The notes under the pieces: generated by a model
The model's input: only the letters and a program-made list of their open reading frames with translations
What the model was told of the DNA's origin: nothing
Databases searched by the model: none
Shown: one piece after another, positions 63,201 to 64,000 of the stretch
Layout of the letters: every line of letters begins with the position of its first letter
How positions within the stretch are numbered: position 1 is the stretch's first letter
Program-made: the position numbers and the translations under genes
Assembly (NCBI GenBank): GCA_017590115.1
Contig: JAGGNK010007559.1
Coordinates: forward strand, 632,076-696,075
Source of the DNA: Montifringilla adamsi
Lineage: Eukaryota; Chordata; Aves; Passeriformes; Passeridae
Direction of reading: 5' to 3'
DNA length: 64,000 bases

Positions 63201-63841
63201 GAAAGAGCACAGGAACACATGAGAACAAAAGGACAGAGCAGGATTTATCCTCATTTACTCCAGTGCACGCAGCCACAATCAGGCTTTTTGGATTCTCCCT
63301 TTACCAGTGGTTGCTGAGGCCACTGCAGCAATGACAGTTACAAGAGGATACTTGGATTTCCTGAACAATTCAGGGATGTGAATGAGCAGCAGAAGTTACT
63401 GTCCCCACATGATAACTTCTGACTGCACAAAAGGACTTACTAAACCAGGTAAATCCATGCTAGACCAGAAGAGAAAGGAGCAATATCACTAATCTTCCTA
63501 CTAAAAGAAGAGCTGATGGATCAGCTTGTGGATGGCTTTCCTGAGCCTTGCCCTGTCCCCACTGGCACCTCTTCATTCCTCAGGGCTCAGGATGTAGAAC
63601 TTGATAGAAGCAACACCCAGGAGAGAGAAAAAGAGAGAATGGGCAGGATTTGCAATCTGCCATCACCTGGATGGTGCTCCCCGATGCCCTGCAGCAGCTC
63701 AGGGGGGTGGACACAGACATTGTTCTTGGAGTAGATGATCTCCCCATCGAGCACGGAGGAGGAGCCGCCACTGCCGGGAGTCAGGGTCAGGAGGTCGGAC
63801 GCTTTCGAAGAGGCTCGACGGAGGAGTCGCCCCAGAGACAT
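41962..63841 (-). CDS. TBC1D16: TBC1D16, TBC-domain Rab GTPase-activating protein (11 coding exons, complete)
   Basis: Rab GAP of the endosomal/recycling pathway; the human protein acts on Rab4A and a short form on Rab5C. Coding exons: 63841-63667, 62530-61957, 49094-48897, 47846-47699, 46695-46528, 45713-45565, 44816-44682, 44033-43847, 43522-43343, 42842-42696 and 42207-41962. Their lengths sum to 2307 nt, 768 codons plus stop, against 767 in human, with GT-AG and matching phase at every junction. Residues 1-249 hold the conserved N-terminus (MSLGRLLRRASSKASDLL) and a variable Ser/Glu-rich linker. The TBC domain runs from about 420 to 650: RGEVW, the arginine finger motif VDKDVVR (Arg near 496) and the glutamine finger GYSQG (Gln near 533) are all intact, so it should be catalytically active. 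The large intron (49095-61956) separates the linker from the rest. Confidence 0.97.
42696..42842 (-). CDS. TBC1D16: TBC1D16 coding exon 10
   Basis: 147 nt, 49 codons. Encodes TDYFHLFICVAIVVIYGDD and the last TBC helix (LLHFSNLAMHMNGELVLRK). Confidence 0.97.
43343..43522 (-). CDS. TBC1D16: TBC1D16 coding exon 9
   Basis: 180 nt, exactly 60 codons. Encodes LYLRELLRLMHPRFHQHL and LFCHRWILLCFKREFPE, the C-terminal helices of the TBC fold. Confidence 0.97.
43847..44033 (-). CDS. TBC1D16: TBC1D16 coding exon 8 (glutamine finger)
   Basis: 187 nt. Contains LLNYAVFNPAIGYSQGMSDL, with the catalytic YxQ motif, and SDTFWCFVGLM. Confidence 0.97.
44682..44816 (-). CDS. TBC1D16: TBC1D16 coding exon 7 (arginine finger)
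   Basis: 135 nt. Contains VQFTVDKDVVRTDR, where V-x-x-D-x-x-R is the catalytic arginine-finger motif, and FFRGEDNPNVETM. Confidence 0.97.
45565..45713 (-). CDS. TBC1D16: TBC1D16 coding exon 6 (TBC domain start)
   Basis: 149 nt. Encodes AIFFGGIDISIRGEVWPFLL, with the RGEVW TBC signature, and a charged helix ending IQEK. Confidence 0.96.
46066..46152. repeat. Short minisatellite (TACAATCTCAGCTC units)
   Basis: Four to five degenerate copies of a 14-18-bp unit with the core AATCTCAGCT in the TBC1D16 intron between exons 5 and 6. Confidence 0.75.
46259..46385 (-). mobile_element. CR1-type LINE 3' end (short fragment)
   Basis: Reverse-orientation CR1 3' end text (CACAGAATTGATAGGGCTGG, then GGACTCTGGAGATACCCAGT class sequence) in the same intron. 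Confidence 0.75.
46528..46695 (-). CDS. TBC1D16: TBC1D16 coding exon 5
   Basis: 168 nt, residues about 366-421. Contains CMQFSIRRPKLPSSETHPEE and the EEEYRLRK helix just before the TBC domain. The acceptor is a CAGCAG tandem site that could give or drop one Gln. Confidence 0.95.
47699..47846 (-). CDS. TBC1D16: TBC1D16 coding exon 4
   Basis: 148 nt, residues about 316-365. Encodes DEACTCGQLVVASRESQYK and FHFHHGGLDKLSEVFQQWKY, a PH-like conserved block. Donor CAG/GTACCT. Confidence 0.96.
48636..48886. repeat. Tandem array of CACACA(A/G)CTCA / CACACAATTCA units
   Basis: About 250 bases of degenerate 10-16-bp units directly after exon 3 on the gene strand. On the RNA strand they read GUGUGUGAGYUGUGUGAAUUGUG and so on, carrying about a dozen GUGAGY hexamers and many UG repeats. 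Confidence 0.9.
48897..49094 (-). CDS. TBC1D16: TBC1D16 coding exon 3
   Basis: 198 nt. A Ser/Thr-rich linker, then FALEQVCGVFRVDLGQMRSLRLFF. The donor AG/GTACTG is followed within about 12 bases by the GTGAGY tandem array (see findings). Confidence 0.95.
51850..52275 (+). mobile_element. CR1-type LINE 3' end (fragment)
   Basis: The classic CR1 3' region: GGAGGCTCAGGGGGGACCTT, CTCAAGTTGTGCCAGGGGAG, then GACATTGGTACAGGCTGCCC, ending CCAACCCAAACGATTCTGTG plus short repeats of ATTCTG. 5' truncated with no open reverse transcriptase frame. Confidence 0.9.
53860..54560. promoter_or_regulatory. Candidate conserved noncoding element (intronic enhancer-like)
   Basis: Complex, non-repetitive AT-balanced sequence with GCTAATTAAC, GTTATTAACAAC, AACAATGC (SOX-like on the reverse strand) and ATAATTG cores. 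It resembles vertebrate enhancers in texture; conservation is not tested. Confidence 0.25.
56110..56735 (+). mobile_element. CR1-type LINE 3' end (longer fragment)
   Basis: Degraded CR1 sequence in plus orientation, from CCCCACCTGCAGAGCTGCCC through AGATTTAGATCAGATATTAG and GGAGCAGCCTGGGACAGTGG to GGGCTTTAATGTCCCTTTGC. No coding capacity. Confidence 0.8.
56817..56831 (-). promoter_or_regulatory. Near-consensus CTCF motif
   Basis: On the minus strand this reads GCCGCCAGGGGGCGC, one base from the classical CCACCAGGGGGCGC core. It lies between the CR1 fragment and the hexamer minisatellite. Confidence 0.5.
56844..57020. repeat. Hexamer minisatellite (CGGNCA) rich in CpG
   Basis: Degenerate 6-bp units, first CGGCTC, then CGGTCA, CGGGCA and CGGCCA, running about 175 bases. 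Nearly every unit has a CpG, in an intron otherwise poor in CpG. Confidence 0.9.
57290..57500. promoter_or_regulatory. Candidate conserved noncoding element
   Basis: Complex AT-rich intronic sequence with TATAATTAATG, AATATTTATATAAAG and TTTAATTGATTA cores. No repeat family recognised. Regulatory role is an inference from texture only. Confidence 0.25.
60934..60957. repeat. (GGGAT)n short microsatellite
   Basis: Almost five uninterrupted GGGAT units in the large TBC1D16 intron. A similar (TCTCA)n run lies near 59657-59680. Confidence 0.85.
61957..62530 (-). CDS. TBC1D16: TBC1D16 coding exon 2
   Basis: 574 nt, residues 59-249. Begins YLCLYMEKDE and NSRIQRQDEEALRY (conserved), then a divergent Arg/Ser/Glu-rich linker and the conserved DSDSDAFSSPFCLSPIS. 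Ends before GTGAGT. Confidence 0.96.
62595..62735 (+). mobile_element. CR1-type LINE 3' end remnant
   Basis: CATCCCTGGAAATGTTCAAG and CCTAACCCAAACCATTCTGT match the CR1 3' end, with an internal divergent part. It lies just upstream of exon 2 in intron 1. Confidence 0.7.
62736..63666 (-). other. TBC1D16: TBC1D16 intron between coding exons 1 and 2 (rest)
   Basis: AT-rich complex DNA, no gene or repeat recognised beyond the CR1 remnant. Confidence 0.5.
63667..63841 (-). CDS. TBC1D16: TBC1D16 coding exon 1
   Basis: 175 nt, residues 1-58. Starts MSLGRLLRRASSKASDLLTL and contains GEIIYSKNNVCVHPPE, conserved in vertebrates; ends CCA G before GTGATG. Confidence 0.96.
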
Positions 63842-63899
63842 CGCCAGGGAAATGTTTCCATCATCTGTCAGCTCTAGTCAGGGGCCAAATTCAGAAGAT
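63842..63899 (-). other. TBC1D16: TBC1D16 5' UTR part of the first coding exon
   Basis: A pyrimidine-rich tract ending GGCAG (acceptor AG at 63901-63900) precedes 58 noncoding bases and the ATG. An in-frame TGA upstream of the ATG supports this start. Earlier exons lie past 64000. Confidence 0.7.
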
Positions 63900-64000
63900 C
63901 TGCCAAGAAGGAGGAAAAAATAGTATGAGAACCAAAATAATGACAGCTCAGCATGTGCCACCCACTGTCTGAGGACAAGTCTCCCATAAATCCACATCTC

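Overview
The window is vertebrate nuclear DNA, almost certainly from a bird. It holds three protein-coding genes, all on the minus strand, in the conserved order CBX8 - CBX4 - TBC1D16 (the human 17q25.3 arrangement). Degraded CR1-type LINE 3' ends, very CpG-dense GC-rich DNA, short introns and short intergenic distances all fit a bird. I cannot name the species. No viral, bacterial or selfish-element coding gene was recognised.

Layout. 1-2139: 3' flank and probable 3' UTR of CBX8, with U-rich tracts on its RNA strand. 2140-3769: CBX8 (five coding exons), a chromodomain subunit of Polycomb PRC1. About 3.5-13.3 kb: an unusually long CpG-dense block with no convincing gene but with discrete AT-containing islets and factor-like motifs, including two perfect CArG boxes arranged as an inverted repeat at 9781-9832. 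13.3-21.7 kb: ordinary intergenic DNA with a small CpG island near 15.6-16.1 kb. 21.7-26.1 kb: CBX4 (five coding exons) with a conserved-looking 3' UTR. 26264-26514: an assembly gap of 251 N in the CBX4 upstream CpG island. 27.4-41.4 kb: intergenic DNA with microsatellites and minisatellites. 41.4-64.0 kb: TBC1D16, whose 11 coding exons I could join by GT-AG sites in correct phase into a complete 768-codon reading frame; upstream noncoding exons lie beyond the window.

CBX8 and CBX4 are tandem paralogues with the same exon plan. The CBX proteins bind histone H3K27me3 through the N-terminal chromodomain and join PRC1 through a C-terminal box. TBC1D16 is a Rab GTPase-activating protein of endosomal traffic and has no known pathway link to them; its position is conserved synteny.

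The most unusual points are: (i) CBX8 exon 1 lacks the expected Lys codon plus GT splice donor, and the 135 bases to exon 2 are open in frame; (ii) the inverted CArG/TATA pair inside the CpG block; (iii) a roughly 250-bp array that places about a dozen GTGAGY hexamers just downstream of a TBC1D16 splice donor; (iv) a near-consensus CTCF motif beside a CpG-containing hexamer minisatellite in the large TBC1D16 intron. I did not find a new multi-gene system; the window is best read as a conserved Polycomb locus with unusual regulatory and splice-site features.
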